This document shows, piece by piece, positions 17,545 through 27,145 of a DNA stretch of 64,000 nucleotides. The position numbers and the translations under genes were made by a program. The DNA is taken from contig NZ_CP035913.1 in the NCBI RefSeq assembly GCF_004209755.1, forward strand, positions 4,650,001 through 4,714,000, given 5' to 3'. The first letter of the stretch is position 1. Every line of letters starts with the position of its first letter. Origin of the DNA: Pseudoduganella lutea. GTDB lineage: Bacteria; Pseudomonadota; Gammaproteobacteria; Burkholderiales; Burkholderiaceae_D. The notes beneath the pieces are model-generated. The model was not told the DNA's origin. It saw nothing but the letters and a program-made list of their open reading frames with translations, and searched no databases.

Positions 17545-18432
17545 ATGATTAAGGGCAGCATTGTTGCAATCGTGACTCCGATGCATGCGGATGGCAGTCT
17601 GGACTACGACAGCCTGGACCGCCTGATTGACTGGCATATTGCCGAGGGCACGGATGGTATCGTGATCGTCGGTACGACGGGTGAATCGGCTACCGTGACG
17701 GTGGCCGAGCACTGCGCGCTGATCAAGGCGTGCGTGGACCGCGTGGCCGGTCGCATTCCCGTGATCGCGGGCAGCGGCGGCAACTCGACCGCCGAGGCAA
17801 TCGTGCTGACCCGTTATGCCAAGGAAGCCGGCGCCGATGCGACGCTGCAAGTGGTGCCCTACTACAACCGCCCCACGCAGGAAGGCATGTACCAGCACTT
17901 CAAGGCGATCGCCGAAGCGGTGGACCTGCCCGTCATCCTGTACAACGTGCCCGGCCGCACGGTGGCGGACCTGGCCAACGACACGGTGCTGCGCCTGGCC
18001 GCGGTCGAGAACATCATCGGCATCAAGGATGCCACCGGCAACATCGGCCGTGGCCTTGATCTGCTGCGTTCGCTGCGCTCGGTACCGAAGGACTTCGCCG
18101 TCTTTTCCGGTGACGACCCCACGGCCATGGCACTGATGCTGGCGGGCGGCAAGGGCAATATCTCCGTGACCGCCAACGTGGCGCCGCGTGCGATGGCCGA
18201 GATGTGCGCGGCCGCGATGGCTGGCGACATTGCCCGGGCCATCGAGATCAACAACAAGGTCTTCCCCCTGCACCAGAAATTGTTCGTCGAACCGAACCCG
18301 GTCCCCGCCAAGTGGGCACTGGCCGAAATGGGCCTCATGCCGGCCGGTATCCGCCTCCCGCTGGTGCCGCTCGCTGCCGAGTTCCACCAGACGGTACGTG
18401 CCGCCCTGGTGGAAGCCGGCGTGCTGGCGTAA
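17545..18432 (+). CDS. dapA: 4-hydroxy-tetrahydrodipicolinate synthase
   Basis: This 295-residue TIM-barrel lyase condenses pyruvate with aspartate semialdehyde, the first committed lysine/DAP step. The visible motifs are [10 protein letters not shown] (TTGE), [12 protein letters not shown] with the catalytic Tyr, [11 protein letters not shown] with the Schiff-base Lys, and FSGDDPTAM. Length is standard. A -10-like TACAAT lies at 17504. The start at 17545 ([13 protein letters not shown]) is the family N-terminus; a start at 17527 is less likely. bamC follows 77 bp later, the usual proteobacterial order. Confidence 0.95.
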   Translation: MIKGSIVAIVTPMHADGSLDYDSLDRLIDWHIAEGTDGIVIVGTTGESATVTVAEHCALIKACVDRVAGRIPVIAGSGGNSTAEAIVLTRYAKEAGADATLQVVPYYNRPTQEGMYQHFKAIAEAVDLPVILYNVPGRTVADLANDTVLRLAAVENIIGIKDATGNIGRGLDLLRSLRSVPKDFAVFSGDDPTAMALMLAGGKGNISVTANVAPRAMAEMCAAAMAGDIARAIEINNKVFPLHQKLFVEPNPVPAKWALAEMGLMPAGIRLPLVPLAAEFHQTVRAALVEAGVLA

Positions 18433-18509
18433 GTCCGGAGCGTGGCGGCCTGCGCGCCGCCGCGACGATCACCCAGCTGGTTTCTTCAGCGTTTATCCCC
18501 TGTCTCCCC

Positions 18510-19685
18510 ATGATCAAGAAAGCTTCCCTTACTCCGCAAAGCGGCCTTGCGCTCGGCGTCCTGATGCTCAGCCTGACCGGCTGCGGCATGGTTGAATCCG
18601 TGGTCGGCAAGACCACGGTGGACTACAAATCGGCCAAGAAAGCCAGCACGCTGGACGTGCCGCCGGACCTGACCCAGTTGCAGAAGGATAACCGCTACGC
18701 GCTGCCGGACAGTGGCAGCGGCGTGGCCACCGCATCCGGTTACGCGGCGCAGCGCGCCAGCATGTCCGGCGCGGGCTCGCTCGCGAGTGCCGCACCGGCG
18801 GCTGCCGGCGCCAACGAAGTGGCCGTCACCGGCAACGACAAGGTGCGCGTGGAGCGTGCCGGCAACCAGCGCTGGCTGGTCGCCAAGGCTTCGCCGGATG
18901 TGCTGTGGCCGCAATTGAAGTCGTTCTGGGAAGAGGCCGGCTTTACGCTGGTGCTCGACAACGCGACCGCGGGCGTGATGGAAACCGAGTGGAATGAAAA
19001 CCGCGCCAGGATCCCGCAGGACATCATCCGTCGCACCATCGGCAAGGTGTTCGATTCGGCTTACTCGACCGGCGAGCGCGACAAGTACCGCACGCGCGTC
19101 GAGCGCAATGCCGACGGCACCACGGAAATCTATATCAGCCACCGTGGCGCGGAAGAGATCGCGCAGGGGCCTGAAAAGGAAATCGTGACGTGGACGCCAC
19201 GGCCGTCCGACCCGAACCTGGAAGCCGTATTCCTGGCGCGGCTGTTGACCAAGCTGGGTGGCACCGAGGAAACGGCAGCCCGCACCGCCGTGGATAACGC
19301 TATCGTGCGGCCGCTGCATGCGTTCCTGAAGGGCGAGGGCGCCAGCCGCTACGTGGAAACGGACGAAGGCTTCGACCGCTCGTGGCGCCGTGTGGGCCTG
19401 GCGCTGGACCGTGCCGGCTTCACCGTCGAGGATCGCGACCGTGTGCAGGGCATCTACTACGTGCGCTACGTGGCCGACCAGGTCGAGAAGAAAGGCTTCT
19501 TCGGCCGCCTGTTCAGCTGGGGCTCGTCGGAAGCCGACAAGGAAGCGCAGCGCTACCGCATCGTCGTCAAGGCTGCCGAGGCCGGCAATACGAGCCAGGT
19601 CACCGTGCAGAACAACAAGGGCGAGGTGGATGCGACGCCGACGGCCGAGAAGATTCTCACGCTGCTGCAGGAAGAGTTGAAGTAA
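18510..19685 (+). CDS. bamC: Outer-membrane assembly lipoprotein BamC
   Basis: This 391-residue lipoprotein (NlpB/DapX) is an accessory subunit of the BAM machine that inserts outer-membrane beta-barrels. The lipobox is LTGC with lipidated C25. A disordered N-terminal segment (YKSAKKASTLDVPPDLT) is the part that contacts BamD. Two helix-grip domains follow at about residues 120-215 and 270-390. It lies downstream of dapA and is closed by the terminator at 19701-19729. Confidence 0.92.
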   Translation: MIKKASLTPQSGLALGVLMLSLTGCGMVESVVGKTTVDYKSAKKASTLDVPPDLTQLQKDNRYALPDSGSGVATASGYAAQRASMSGAGSLASAAPAAAGANEVAVTGNDKVRVERAGNQRWLVAKASPDVLWPQLKSFWEEAGFTLVLDNATAGVMETEWNENRARIPQDIIRRTIGKVFDSAYSTGERDKYRTRVERNADGTTEIYISHRGAEEIAQGPEKEIVTWTPRPSDPNLEAVFLARLLTKLGGTEETAARTAVDNAIVRPLHAFLKGEGASRYVETDEGFDRSWRRVGLALDRAGFTVEDRDRVQGIYYVRYVADQVEKKGFFGRLFSWGSSEADKEAQRYRIVVKAAEAGNTSQVTVQNNKGEVDATPTAEKILTLLQEELK

Positions 19686-19700
19686 TCACCGCACGCAAGG

Positions 19701-19729
19701 AAAACCGGCCGGCAGGCCGGTTTTTTTTT
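19701..19729 (+). terminator. Rho-independent terminator of dapA-bamC
   Basis: ACCGGCC (19704-19710) pairs with GGCCGGT (19715-19721) across a GGCA loop, with A's before and nine T's after. It is a strong intrinsic terminator 16 bp after the bamC stop. Confidence 0.93.
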
Positions 19730-19793
19730 GCCGCTGTCGTCCGCGATATGGATAGCGAAAAAACGCCTGGCGGGCGACTGCAAAAATCATCGC

Positions 19794-19823
19794 TCAAAAA
19801 ACAAAACCGCCCATTGGGCGGTT
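19794..19823 (-). terminator. Rho-independent terminator of the Ala-rich lipoprotein gene
   Basis: AACCGCCC (19805-19812) pairs with GGGCGGTT (19816-19823) across ATT. On the minus strand the stem is followed by TTTTGTTTTTTGAG. It serves the lipoprotein gene that ends at 19862. Confidence 0.88.
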
Positions 19824-19861
19824 GAGCAGGATGCCGTCCGGAGACGGCGGTCCAAGGCTGA

Positions 19862-20146
19862 TTACTTGGCAGCAGCAGCAGCGGAAGCGGCTTCCGAAGC
19901 AGCGGATGCAGCAGCCGAAGCGGCAGCAGCAGCGTCCGAAGCGGCAGCAGCAGCGTCAGCAGCCGGAGCAGCAGCAGCGTCAGCAGCCGGTGCGGTTGCG
20001 TCAGCGGCAGGAGCGGCAGCAGGAGCGGTTGCGTCAGCAGCTGGTGCGGTGACTTCAGCGGCCGGAGCAGCAGGAGCTTCTTCTTTCTTGGAGCAAGCAG
20101 CCAGGGCAACAGCCAGCAGGGAGGCGATCAGCAGGGATTTTTTCAT
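19862..20146 (-). CDS. Small alanine-rich lipoprotein
   Basis: This 94-residue protein has a clear lipoprotein signal (MKKSLLIASLLAVALAAC, lipidated C18), then SKKEEAPAAPAAE and a tail that is almost entirely Ala with regularly spaced Asp, Ser, Pro and Thr (PAADATAPAAD, then SDAAAAASAA). The tail is repetitive at both protein and DNA level. It has a good Shine-Dalgarno (AAGGA), its own AT-rich upstream region and a terminator. The function is unknown; such proteins could be envelope spacers or abundant surface lipoproteins. Length may vary between strains because of the repeats. Confidence 0.82.
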   Translation of the reverse strand: MKKSLLIASLLAVALAACSKKEEAPAAPAAEVTAPAADATAPAAAPAADATAPAADAAAAPAADAAAAASDAAAAASAAASAASEAASAAAAAK

Positions 20147-20516
20147 TTGTTTTCCTTAATTAATTCACTAATTGATGACAGTGTTGCGATGAATAATTAC
20201 CGGTAATTATCGCTCACTAGGGCGTTTCGTGGTCGTTCGGACCATATGGTGCCCCAGACAACGGAAACTTCCTAACAGAATATTATAGCGAATTTAAATG
20301 AGTCGCAATAGCAACACAGGCCACTTTCGCAACTTTTTCATCCATACAATATTGCTACCAGGTCTAGTGTTTGAAACCCGACCTGGATTTACCGTTGCAA
20401 CGACCAGAACGCCCGCACCCATGCGCAGTCATTTGCATGGAAAACGGCCCGGAAACCGACCGCAACTGTGCCTGAAACGCGCATCAGCGCTTGACTGCAT
20501 GCGCATCGACCCAGGA
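20147..20516. other. Gene-free 370-bp intergenic region, AT-rich near the lipoprotein gene
   Basis: The part next to 20146 is AT-rich (TTAATTAATTCACTAATTGATG) and must hold the lipoprotein promoter on the minus strand. The rest is ordinary sequence. An open frame at 20298-20600 on the plus strand has no recognisable domain, no Shine-Dalgarno and unusual composition, so I do not call it a gene. Confidence 0.6.
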
Positions 20517-20987
20517 TTACAAACCTGTCACTCCGGCTTGCAACCCGGGCCTCGTTTCAGCCCAGATGGATTGATAACGTTCGAGATGCGAAGTGGTTGA
20601 CGAAGGAGACAGAAAAATTGCTTCGCCACGAAAATGATCGCTGTGGAAACGACGTACGACGTGGTGGGCATCGCCGATACAGAACGAATCCGTCAGATGC
20701 CCGATCGACCGGTTGGTGAGCCGGCATTCGATCAGGTGGCCGTAATCGTGGAGGAGGCGCAAGAACCGCGGCGCATCCCGTTCCAGCCGCGCATTGCTGT
20801 GGGCAACGAGTTGCAGGCGCCCGCCATGGCGCAGGAAGGCGCGCAGCAACGCATCGTTGCCAGCGCTGCCGAGTTCCCACCAGCCAAAGTCGGGATCGAA
20901 CATCGCCAGGGTGATACGGGACTGCGACAGGCAGGCCTCCAGCTGGGCCTGGAACCCGGCACGGCTGTCGAATGTCTGCCTGTCCAT
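20517..20987 (-). CDS. Small PLD-like/DUF7931-type protein downstream of the RoxA-like gene
   Basis: This 156-residue cytoplasmic protein has no signal peptide. It contains SRITLAMFDPDFGWWELG near residues 24-41, LLHDYGHLIECRLTNRSIGH, and DSFCIGDAHHVVRRFHSDHFRG. From memory, this pattern matches the uncharacterised domain now called DUF7931, which looks like a degenerate phospholipase-D half. The identification is from memory and moderate. It lies 42 bp after the RoxA-like oxygenase gene in the same direction, so it is probably co-transcribed with it. Confidence 0.65.
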   Translation of the reverse strand: MDRQTFDSRAGFQAQLEACLSQSRITLAMFDPDFGWWELGSAGNDALLRAFLRHGGRLQLVAHSNARLERDAPRFLRLLHDYGHLIECRLTNRSIGHLTDSFCIGDAHHVVRRFHSDHFRGEAIFLSPSSTTSHLERYQSIWAETRPGLQAGVTGL

Positions 20988-21000
20988 GATCGCTCGATTG

Positions 21001-21036
21001 TCCAGTTAATGGTTCAGTTAGTGGTTCGGTTAATTG
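21001..21036. repeat. 12-bp degenerate tandem repeat
   Basis: Three near-copies are adjacent: TCCAGTTAATGG, TTCAGTTAGTGG and TTCGGTTAATTG. They fill the short gap between the RoxA-like gene and its downstream neighbour and include the RoxA-like stop codon. Confidence 0.6.
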
Positions 21037-22163
21037 TCCAGCTCGAGCCAGCCGTCCGCGTACCACGCGAACAGCGCCTCCATCACGTCTTCGGAGGCGG
21101 CGGCTACCCCGGCACCGTCCAGCACGCGGTTATTGGCCAGCGCCTCGAGCGCGGCCTTGTCCGCACGGCCGATCGCGAACGATTCCCCGTTGATGAACAC
21201 GTGCTTGCCGCGATACAGCATCTGCGTCTTGCGCGACAGCTTTACCCCGCGTTTCGCCGCCGTTTGCGCGAACCGGCCGGCCGGCAACGGCTTTTCCGGG
21301 CCCGTGAAGAACACGTTGTGCTTGGGTTCGGACAGGTATTCGCCGAGGAAGATGGTGAAATCGTCCTCGGTGAACTGCATCTTGTTGAGCTCGTCCGCAA
21401 GCTGGCCCAGCATGTTTTTCGGGATCTCGGCCGGCTTGGCCGACGGTTCCAGGTCCGGGTCGGCGTAGCGGCCCGGCAGGTCGATGGAGTCGGCCATGAA
21501 CTGCAGGAAGGCTTCGCCCAGTTCCTGGTAGGACGGCGAGCGGAAGCCGATCGAATAGGTCTGGCAATCGCCGATCGCCACGCCGTCATGCGCGTAGTGG
21601 GGCGGCAGGTACAGCATGTCGCCCGGTTCCAGCACGAACTCCTCGGTGGGCTTGAACTTGCTGAGGATCTTCAGCGGCAGGCCTTCGACCAGCGACAGGT
21701 CCTTCTGCGGGCCGATCTTCCAGCGCCGCTGGCCTTCGGCCTGCAACAGGAATACGTCATAGGAATCGAAGTGCGGGCCGACACCGCCGCCATCGGTGGC
21801 AAAGCTCACCATCAGGTCGTCCAGCCGGGCGTCGGGCACGAAGCGGAACTGGCGCAGCAGTTCATCGGCCGCATCGCTCTGCAGGTTCACGCCCTGTACC
21901 AGCATCGTCCATTCGCGCTGCGTGCGCGGTGGCAGGTCGTGCAGCGGACCATGGCGCATGTCCCATTCGCCGTCGGCCAGCGTGACGAGGCGCGCTTCGA
22001 CATAATCCTTCGTCGCCAGTTCGGCCAGCTCGTCGAACGGCAGCAGCGGCTTGAAGCCGGGAATGGCCTGGCGGATCAGCAGGGGTTTCTTGTGCCAGTA
22101 GTCGCGCATGAATTGCGCAGGCGTGATGTCGCCGAGGAGGCGGAGCGGTGCAGGTTTTTTCAT
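21030..22163 (-). CDS. roxA: JmjC/cupin ribosomal-protein oxygenase, RoxA-like
   Basis: This 377-residue 2-oxoglutarate/Fe(II) oxygenase matches the YcfD/RoxA family that hydroxylates an arginine of ribosomal protein uL16. The iron-binding HxD is in GVGPHFDSYDVFLLQ (residues about 126-140). The distal His is in YLPPHYAHDGVAIG, followed by SIGFRSPSYQEL, and the C-terminal winged-helix-like part is residues about 280-377. The length fits (E. coli 373). It is transcribed divergently from slyD. Confidence 0.88.
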   Translation of the reverse strand: MKKPAPLRLLGDITPAQFMRDYWHKKPLLIRQAIPGFKPLLPFDELAELATKDYVEARLVTLADGEWDMRHGPLHDLPPRTQREWTMLVQGVNLQSDAADELLRQFRFVPDARLDDLMVSFATDGGGVGPHFDSYDVFLLQAEGQRRWKIGPQKDLSLVEGLPLKILSKFKPTEEFVLEPGDMLYLPPHYAHDGVAIGDCQTYSIGFRSPSYQELGEAFLQFMADSIDLPGRYADPDLEPSAKPAEIPKNMLGQLADELNKMQFTEDDFTIFLGEYLSEPKHNVFFTGPEKPLPAGRFAQTAAKRGVKLSRKTQMLYRGKHVFINGESFAIGRADKAALEALANNRVLDGAGVAAASEDVMEALFAWYADGWLELDN

Positions 22164-22221
22164 GCCCCATTATAGCAACCGGTACAGCGGCAGGGCAGCG
22201 CGGGACTTGCCGGGCAGGGAG

Positions 22222-22227
22222 TATAAT
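22222..22227 (+). promoter_or_regulatory. -10 element of slyD
   Basis: A perfect TATAAT lies 30 bp before the slyD ATG. No good -35 hexamer is visible at 16-18 bp. A Shine-Dalgarno AAAGGAAG precedes the start. Confidence 0.55.
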
Positions 22228-22256
22228 CGGCGCCATCTGACCAGAAAGGAAGTCAC

Positions 22257-22799
22257 ATGAAGATCGCCAAGAACACCGTCGTTACCGTGCAATACAAATT
22301 GTCCGACGCCCAGAACAACCTGATCGAGGACGGCCGCCAGCCGATGGTGTACCTGCACGGCGGGTATGAAAACACCCTGCCGAAGATCGAGGAAGAGCTG
22401 GACGGCAAGGAAGTCGGTTACGCCAACACCATCCAGATCGAACCCGATGATGCGTTCGGCGACTACGACCCGAACCTGGTGAAGGTGGAGCCGCGTTCGC
22501 GCCTGCCGGAGCCGCTCGAAGTGGGCATGCAGTTCGAAGGCATGCCCGATGGCGAGAGCGACGATGAAGCGATGATCTTCACCGTGACCGATATCGCCGA
22601 AGACAAGGTTGTGCTGGATGGTAACCACCCGCTGGCGGGCATGGCGCTGCGCTTCGAACTGAAAGTGCTGGAAGTGCGCGAGGCCACCGACGAAGAGATC
22701 GCGCACGAGCACGTGCACGGTGCCCACGGCCACCACCACGGTGACGAGGACGACGAAGGCGAGGCGGGCGACCACTTCCGCACCCAGCCGATCCACTGA
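22257..22799 (+). CDS. slyD: FKBP-type peptidyl-prolyl isomerase SlyD
   Basis: This 180-residue cytoplasmic prolyl isomerase/chaperone has the split FKBP domain (VTVQYKLSD, then FGDYDPNLV and GNHPLAGMALRFELKVLEVREAT) with the inserted IF chaperone domain around residues 75-125. The C-terminus is His/Asp/Glu-rich (HEHVHGAHGHHHGDEDD), the nickel-binding tail used in metal delivery to hydrogenase or urease in other species. The start is supported by AAAGGAAG. Confidence 0.93.
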   Translation: MKIAKNTVVTVQYKLSDAQNNLIEDGRQPMVYLHGGYENTLPKIEEELDGKEVGYANTIQIEPDDAFGDYDPNLVKVEPRSRLPEPLEVGMQFEGMPDGESDDEAMIFTVTDIAEDKVVLDGNHPLAGMALRFELKVLEVREATDEEIAHEHVHGAHGHHHGDEDDEGEAGDHFRTQPIH

Positions 22800-22860
22800 G
22801 TAGCGGACTGACTGCGCGGCTGGAGCAAACGGTTGCGCGGCCGGGCGTGCGCGCCCGCCG

Positions 22861-22888
22861 CGTTCAGCGTTCAACGTTCAACGTTCAG
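22861..22888. repeat. 7-bp tandem repeat CGTTCAR x4
   Basis: CGTTCAG, CGTTCAA, CGTTCAA and CGTTCAG run head to tail between slyD and the convergent minus-strand gene, and include that gene's stop codon (22878-22880). Slippage here could shift the C-terminus of that protein. Confidence 0.75.
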
Positions 22889-23915
22889 ATCGCGCAGGCC
22901 GCTTCGGCGCGCCACCCTCCACGGGCAGCTTCGGCTGCCCGTTTGCTTTGTCGGCCTCGGCAGGGTGCAGCGTGAACAGGGGTTCCGCGCCGGGCGCCAC
23001 GCGCAGCACGTTCCACTCGCCGCGCAATGTCACGTGGCCCAGGTTGCCGCGCCACGTGATCGTACCCGGCGCCGGATCGCCCTTGACCGGCGGCTCGCGG
23101 TTCGCATCCACCAGCAGCACCTTTCCCGGGTAGTTTTCCGCCAGCACGCGTGTCAGCCGCCGCGTTTCGGCAAAGCCGTCATGTTTGGTGGAAAACCCGG
23201 CCAGCAGCGAAAAGCCGGGCTCGGCGTGGATGCGCACGTCGCCGTCCGAGAACAGCACGAGGCCATCGAGCTGGCGCCGCTTGGCCATGCCGAACAGCCG
23301 TTGCAGCCAGGCCCGGTTGGCCACCAGCCGGTCTTCGTATTCGCTGTTGCGGCCCGCCTCGATCAGGTAATGGTTGTTGCGGGCCGGCACGTTGATCGTG
23401 GCAAACAGCACGCCGTGCATTTCCCAGTACGCGTTCTCGGCGTAGCTGCGGAATTTCGTGATCGTCGACTGGCGATTCACGTCCAGCGGGCGGCGGCCCA
23501 GGGCTTCCTGTCCGTCGTAATAGATCTCGCGGATGCGGTTCAGCCGTTCGATCGCGTTGGAGCGGCCTGCCGAGTTGCGGCAGCCGGTCCAGTCCGCGCC
23601 GGTGAGCACCAGGACCAGGGGCTGGGTGGACTTGTTGAGCAGCGCCTTGCGTTGCAGGTACAGCTTGTCGCTGCACGGTTCGTCCTCCGACTTGATGCCG
23701 GTGGCGATGACGAAGGCCGGCTTTTCATGGTCGGCGCGGGCGATCGTGCGTTTCAGGTCGGCGTCGCCCAGCTCGTCGGGGAAGGTGTGGCCGATGACGG
23801 CGATGTCGAACGGCGCTTCGCCCGCCGCCCTCGTCCTCCCATCCGCCCGCACCGCCGCCGCCGCCAGCAAGGCGGCGCCCAGCAGCAGGAGGGCGGGGCC
23901 GGCGCGCCGTGTCAT
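22878..23915 (-). CDS. Exported protein of unknown function, coupled to mutS
   Basis: This 345-residue protein has an N-terminal signal peptide ([19 protein letters not shown]). It contains [46 protein letters not shown], then [25 protein letters not shown] and [14 protein letters not shown]. The general order resembles a metallophosphoesterase-like fold, but I do not see the canonical DxH, GNH[DE] or GHxH motifs, so no enzyme is assigned. Its start overlaps the mutS stop by 4 bp (ATGA), so translation is coupled to mutS. The 7-bp tandem repeat covers its stop. Confidence 0.75.
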   Translation of the reverse strand: MTRRAGPALLLLGAALLAAAAVRADGRTRAAGEAPFDIAVIGHTFPDELGDADLKRTIARADHEKPAFVIATGIKSEDEPCSDKLYLQRKALLNKSTQPLVLVLTGADWTGCRNSAGRSNAIERLNRIREIYYDGQEALGRRPLDVNRQSTITKFRSYAENAYWEMHGVLFATINVPARNNHYLIEAGRNSEYEDRLVANRAWLQRLFGMAKRRQLDGLVLFSDGDVRIHAEPGFSLLAGFSTKHDGFAETRRLTRVLAENYPGKVLLVDANREPPVKGDPAPGTITWRGNLGHVTLRGEWNVLRVAPGAEPLFTLHPAEADKANGQPKLPVEGGAPKRPARSER

Positions 23916-26593
23916 GCCGGCACGAGGCGCTTCAACTGGTACAGCCGGTCCAGCGCTTCGCGTGGCGACAGCGCATCCGGGTCCAGGTCGTCCAGCGCCG
24001 CCAGCAGTGGCGCCAATTGCGGATCCTCGGCCGGTGCCACGGCCGCCGTCCTGTCGTCCGGCTCATCATCCGCATCGACGCGCGGCGCGGCGAACAGGTC
24101 CAGCTGCGGCGTGGCGTCGAGCGCCTGCGCTTCCAGGCGGGCCAGATGCTTGCGGGCCGCCTTGATCACCCCTTGCGGCACACCGGCCAGCTGGGCCACC
24201 TGCAGGCCATAGCTCTGCGATGCCGGGCCGTCCTGCACCGCGTGCAGGAACACGATACTGTCCTTGTGCTCGACGGCCGACAGGTGCACGTTGGCCGCCG
24301 TGGGATGGCTTTCCGGCAGCTGCGTGAGCTCGAAATAGTGGGTGGCGAACAGCGTGAAGCTGCGGCTCGTGTCGATCAGGTGGCGCGCGATGGCCCAGGC
24401 CAGCGCCAGGCCATCGAACGTGGACGTGCCGCGGCCGATCTCGTCCATCAGCACCAGCGAATGTTCGCTGGCGCCGTTGAGGATCGTCGCCGCTTCGGTC
24501 ATCTCCACCATGAACGTGGAGCGCCCGCCGGCCAGGTCGTCGGTGGCGCCGATGCGGGTGAAGATGCGGTCGATGGGGCCGATCGTGGCGCTGGCGGCCG
24601 GCACGTAGCTGCCCACATAGGCCAGCAGCGTGATCAGCGCGACCTGGCGCATGAACGTGGATTTACCGCCCATGTTCGGGCCGGTGATGAGCAGCAGCCG
24701 CCGTTCCGCCAGCAGGCGGCAATCGTTGGCGATGAAGCGCTCGATCTGGTTTTCCACGACCGGGTGGCGGCCTTCACGGATATCGATGCACGATTCGGCC
24801 ACCAGTTGCGGCGCGCACCAGTTGTTGCGCAGCGCATGTTCGGTCAGCGCCGTCAGCGTGTCCAGCTGGGCGATGCCGCCGGCAATCTTCTGCAGGCAGC
24901 CGATGTGCGGCGCCAGGTCGGCCAGCAGCTGGTCGTACAGCACTTTTTCACGGGCCAGCGCCCGGTCCTGCGCGGACAATGCCTTGTCCTCGAACGCCTT
25001 CAGTTCCGGCGTGATGTAGCGCTCGCAGTTCTTCAGCGTCTGGCGGCGGCGGTAATCCTCGGGCACCTTGTCCGCCTGGCCGTTCGTCACTTCGATGTAG
25101 AAGCCGTGCACCCGGTTGTATTCGACGCGCAGGTTGGCGATGCCGGTGCGCTCGCGCTCGCGCGTTTCCAGGTCGACCAGGAACTGGCCCGCGTTCTCGG
25201 ACAGGCCGCGCAGTTCATCGAGTTCCGCGTCGTAGCCGCGCGCGATCACGCCGCCGTCGCGCACCATCGTCGCCGGTTCCGGCATCACGGCCCGCACCAG
25301 CAGGTCGACGCACTCGCCGGGCATGGCCAGCTGTTCGTGGATACGGCGCAGCAGGCTGTCGGCGCCATCGAGGCCCAGCACGCGCTCCACCGATTTCTGC
25401 AGCTTCGGCAATTGCTGCAAGCCATCGCGCAGCGCCGCCAGGTCGCGCGGGCGCGCCGTCAGCAGCGCCACCCGCGTGGTGATGCGCTCGATGTCCGGCA
25501 CGTGCTGCAGGTGGAAGCCCAGCGAGCCGGTGGCGTCGTCCTGCATCAGCGCGGCGATCGCATCGTGGCGGCCGCGCGCCACGGCCTGGTCGCGCCGCGG
25601 GTGGTGCAGCCAGTGGCGCAGCAGGCGCGACCCCATCGCGGTGCGGCAGCCGTCCAGCAGCGAAAACAGCGTGGGCGACTCCTGGCCGCGGATCGTTTCC
25701 GTCAGCTCCAGGTTGCGCCGCGTGGCGGCATCGAGCCCGATGAATTCGGATTCGGTCTCGCATGCCAGGTTCTTCACGTGCTGCAGGCCGCGGCCCTGCG
25801 TCGATTGCGCATAACGCAGCAGCGCGCCGGCGGCGCCGAACGCCGGGCCCATGCCATCGGCGCCGAAGCCGGTCAGCGTGGCCACGCCCAGCTGCTCCAG
25901 CAGCGCCTTGTGGCCATGCACCACGTCGAAGTGCCACTCGGGCACCCCATTGACATGGCACATCGTGATTTCCTCGAACAGGTCGCCGCCGTCGGCGCGC
26001 AGGATCTCGGCCGGCACGATGCGCTCCAGCTCCTGCAGCAGGCGCGCGTTGATGGCGCGCGCATCGCCGGAGAATTCCATCAGTTTTAGGTTGCCGGAGG
26101 CGAGCGACAGCCACGCCAGGCCGCAGGTGACGCCCTTGCGCTGGGTGAGCATCGACAGGGCCAGCAGCGGACGGTCGGATTTCTCGGGCAGCAGGTCGGA
26201 GTCGGTCAGCGTGCCGGGCGTGACGATGCGCACCACCTTGCGCTCGACGGGCCCCTTGCTGGTGGCCGGATCGCCGATCTGCTCGCAGATCGCGCACGAC
26301 TCGCCCAGCTTCACCAGCTTGGCCAGGTAGCCATCGAGCGAGTGGAACGGCACCCCGGCCATCTTGATCGGCACGCCGTTGGCATGGCCGCGCGCCGTCA
26401 GCGTGATGCCGAGGATGCGCGATGCCTTCTCGGCGTCGTCGTAGAACAGTTCATAGAAGTCGCCCATGCGGTAGAAGACCAGCATCGTCGGGTGTTCGCC
26501 CTTGATGCGCAGATACTGCTGCATCATCGGCGTGACTTTTTCGGCGGGCCCGTTCTTGACGGCGGCGGCGTTGATTTCTGCTGGGACGTTCAT
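23912..26593 (-). CDS. mutS: DNA mismatch repair protein MutS
   Basis: This protein of about 893 residues binds mismatches and starts methyl-directed repair with MutL. The N-terminal mismatch-binding domain shows [11 protein letters not shown] and [15 protein letters not shown] (Phe wedge with Glu). Then come the connector, lever and clamp. The ATPase domain has the Walker [25 protein letters not shown] and FATHYFEL. I prefer the ATG at 26593. An in-frame ATG at 26632 adds 13 residues but overlaps a TAAAAT sequence that looks like the promoter -10. An exported protein is translationally coupled downstream. Confidence 0.95.
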   Translation of the reverse strand: MNVPAEINAAAVKNGPAEKVTPMMQQYLRIKGEHPTMLVFYRMGDFYELFYDDAEKASRILGITLTARGHANGVPIKMAGVPFHSLDGYLAKLVKLGESCAICEQIGDPATSKGPVERKVVRIVTPGTLTDSDLLPEKSDRPLLALSMLTQRKGVTCGLAWLSLASGNLKLMEFSGDARAINARLLQELERIVPAEILRADGGDLFEEITMCHVNGVPEWHFDVVHGHKALLEQLGVATLTGFGADGMGPAFGAAGALLRYAQSTQGRGLQHVKNLACETESEFIGLDAATRRNLELTETIRGQESPTLFSLLDGCRTAMGSRLLRHWLHHPRRDQAVARGRHDAIAALMQDDATGSLGFHLQHVPDIERITTRVALLTARPRDLAALRDGLQQLPKLQKSVERVLGLDGADSLLRRIHEQLAMPGECVDLLVRAVMPEPATMVRDGGVIARGYDAELDELRGLSENAGQFLVDLETRERERTGIANLRVEYNRVHGFYIEVTNGQADKVPEDYRRRQTLKNCERYITPELKAFEDKALSAQDRALAREKVLYDQLLADLAPHIGCLQKIAGGIAQLDTLTALTEHALRNNWCAPQLVAESCIDIREGRHPVVENQIERFIANDCRLLAERRLLLITGPNMGGKSTFMRQVALITLLAYVGSYVPAASATIGPIDRIFTRIGATDDLAGGRSTFMVEMTEAATILNGASEHSLVLMDEIGRGTSTFDGLALAWAIARHLIDTSRSFTLFATHYFELTQLPESHPTAANVHLSAVEHKDSIVFLHAVQDGPASQSYGLQVAQLAGVPQGVIKAARKHLARLEAQALDATPQLDLFAAPRVDADDEPDDRTAAVAPAEDPQLAPLLAALDDLDPDALSPREALDRLYQLKRLVPA

Positions 26594-26779
26594 GGATTCT
26601 ACGGCTGAGGAATGGTGCGGTTGGGCGTGCATTTTAACCGGTTTGTGCGGCGCCGCATCGCTGAGATTGAGCGCTGCACGTGAAGACGCTGTTCACGCGC
26701 CGCCCCGCGACGAGCGCCTCCGGCACGATCGCCCGATCCCCCTTACACTACGCATTTTCATCGAGCCGAAGGATAGACC

Positions 26780-27070
26780 GTGACCCAGCCCCTGATCGTC
26801 GTCGCCACCATCATTGCCCATCCGGGCCACGAAGCCGCCGTGCGCAGCGCCCTCGAACAGGTCGTGCCGCCCAGCCGCGCGGAAGCGGGCTGTCACCGCT
26901 ACGAGCTGCACGTCGACAACAGCGCGCCCGCCAGATTCGTGATGCTGGAAGAATGGACCGGCGCGGCGGCACTCCAGGAACACGAAGCGACCCCGCATTT
27001 CCTGGCGCTGGCGGCGGCGGTCGGGGGCGTGGCCGACATCACCGTCGAGAAGCTGACCAGGCTGGCATGA
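26780..27070 (+). CDS. Antibiotic-biosynthesis-monooxygenase (ABM) fold protein
   Basis: This 96-residue ferredoxin-like alpha+beta barrel protein belongs to the ABM/YgiN-like quinol monooxygenase family. It shows VVATIIAHPGHEAAVRSALEQ, AEAGCHRYELHVD and FVMLEEWTGAAALQEH, ending with the final beta-strand. Many members are dimeric and lack cofactors; the substrate is unknown. It starts with GTG behind the Shine-Dalgarno AAGGA at 26769. It is transcribed divergently from mutS. Confidence 0.85.
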   Translation: MTQPLIVVATIIAHPGHEAAVRSALEQVVPPSRAEAGCHRYELHVDNSAPARFVMLEEWTGAAALQEHEATPHFLALAAAVGGVADITVEKLTRLA

Positions 27071-27145
27071 TCCGCACAGCACTAAATCTTGCCGCCCGTC
27101 CTGGACGACACACCAGGCCGGCGGCGGAACAGGTATAGTTCAGCC

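Noticed and set aside
19862..20146. Reading the GCAGC-rich DNA as a non-coding minisatellite
   Set aside because: The minus-strand frame has a Shine-Dalgarno, lipoprotein signal and terminator, so it is a gene with a low-complexity tail.
20298..20600. A possible 100-codon plus-strand gene
   Set aside because: It has no Shine-Dalgarno, no family resemblance, and it overlaps the end of the minus-strand gene at 20517-20987.
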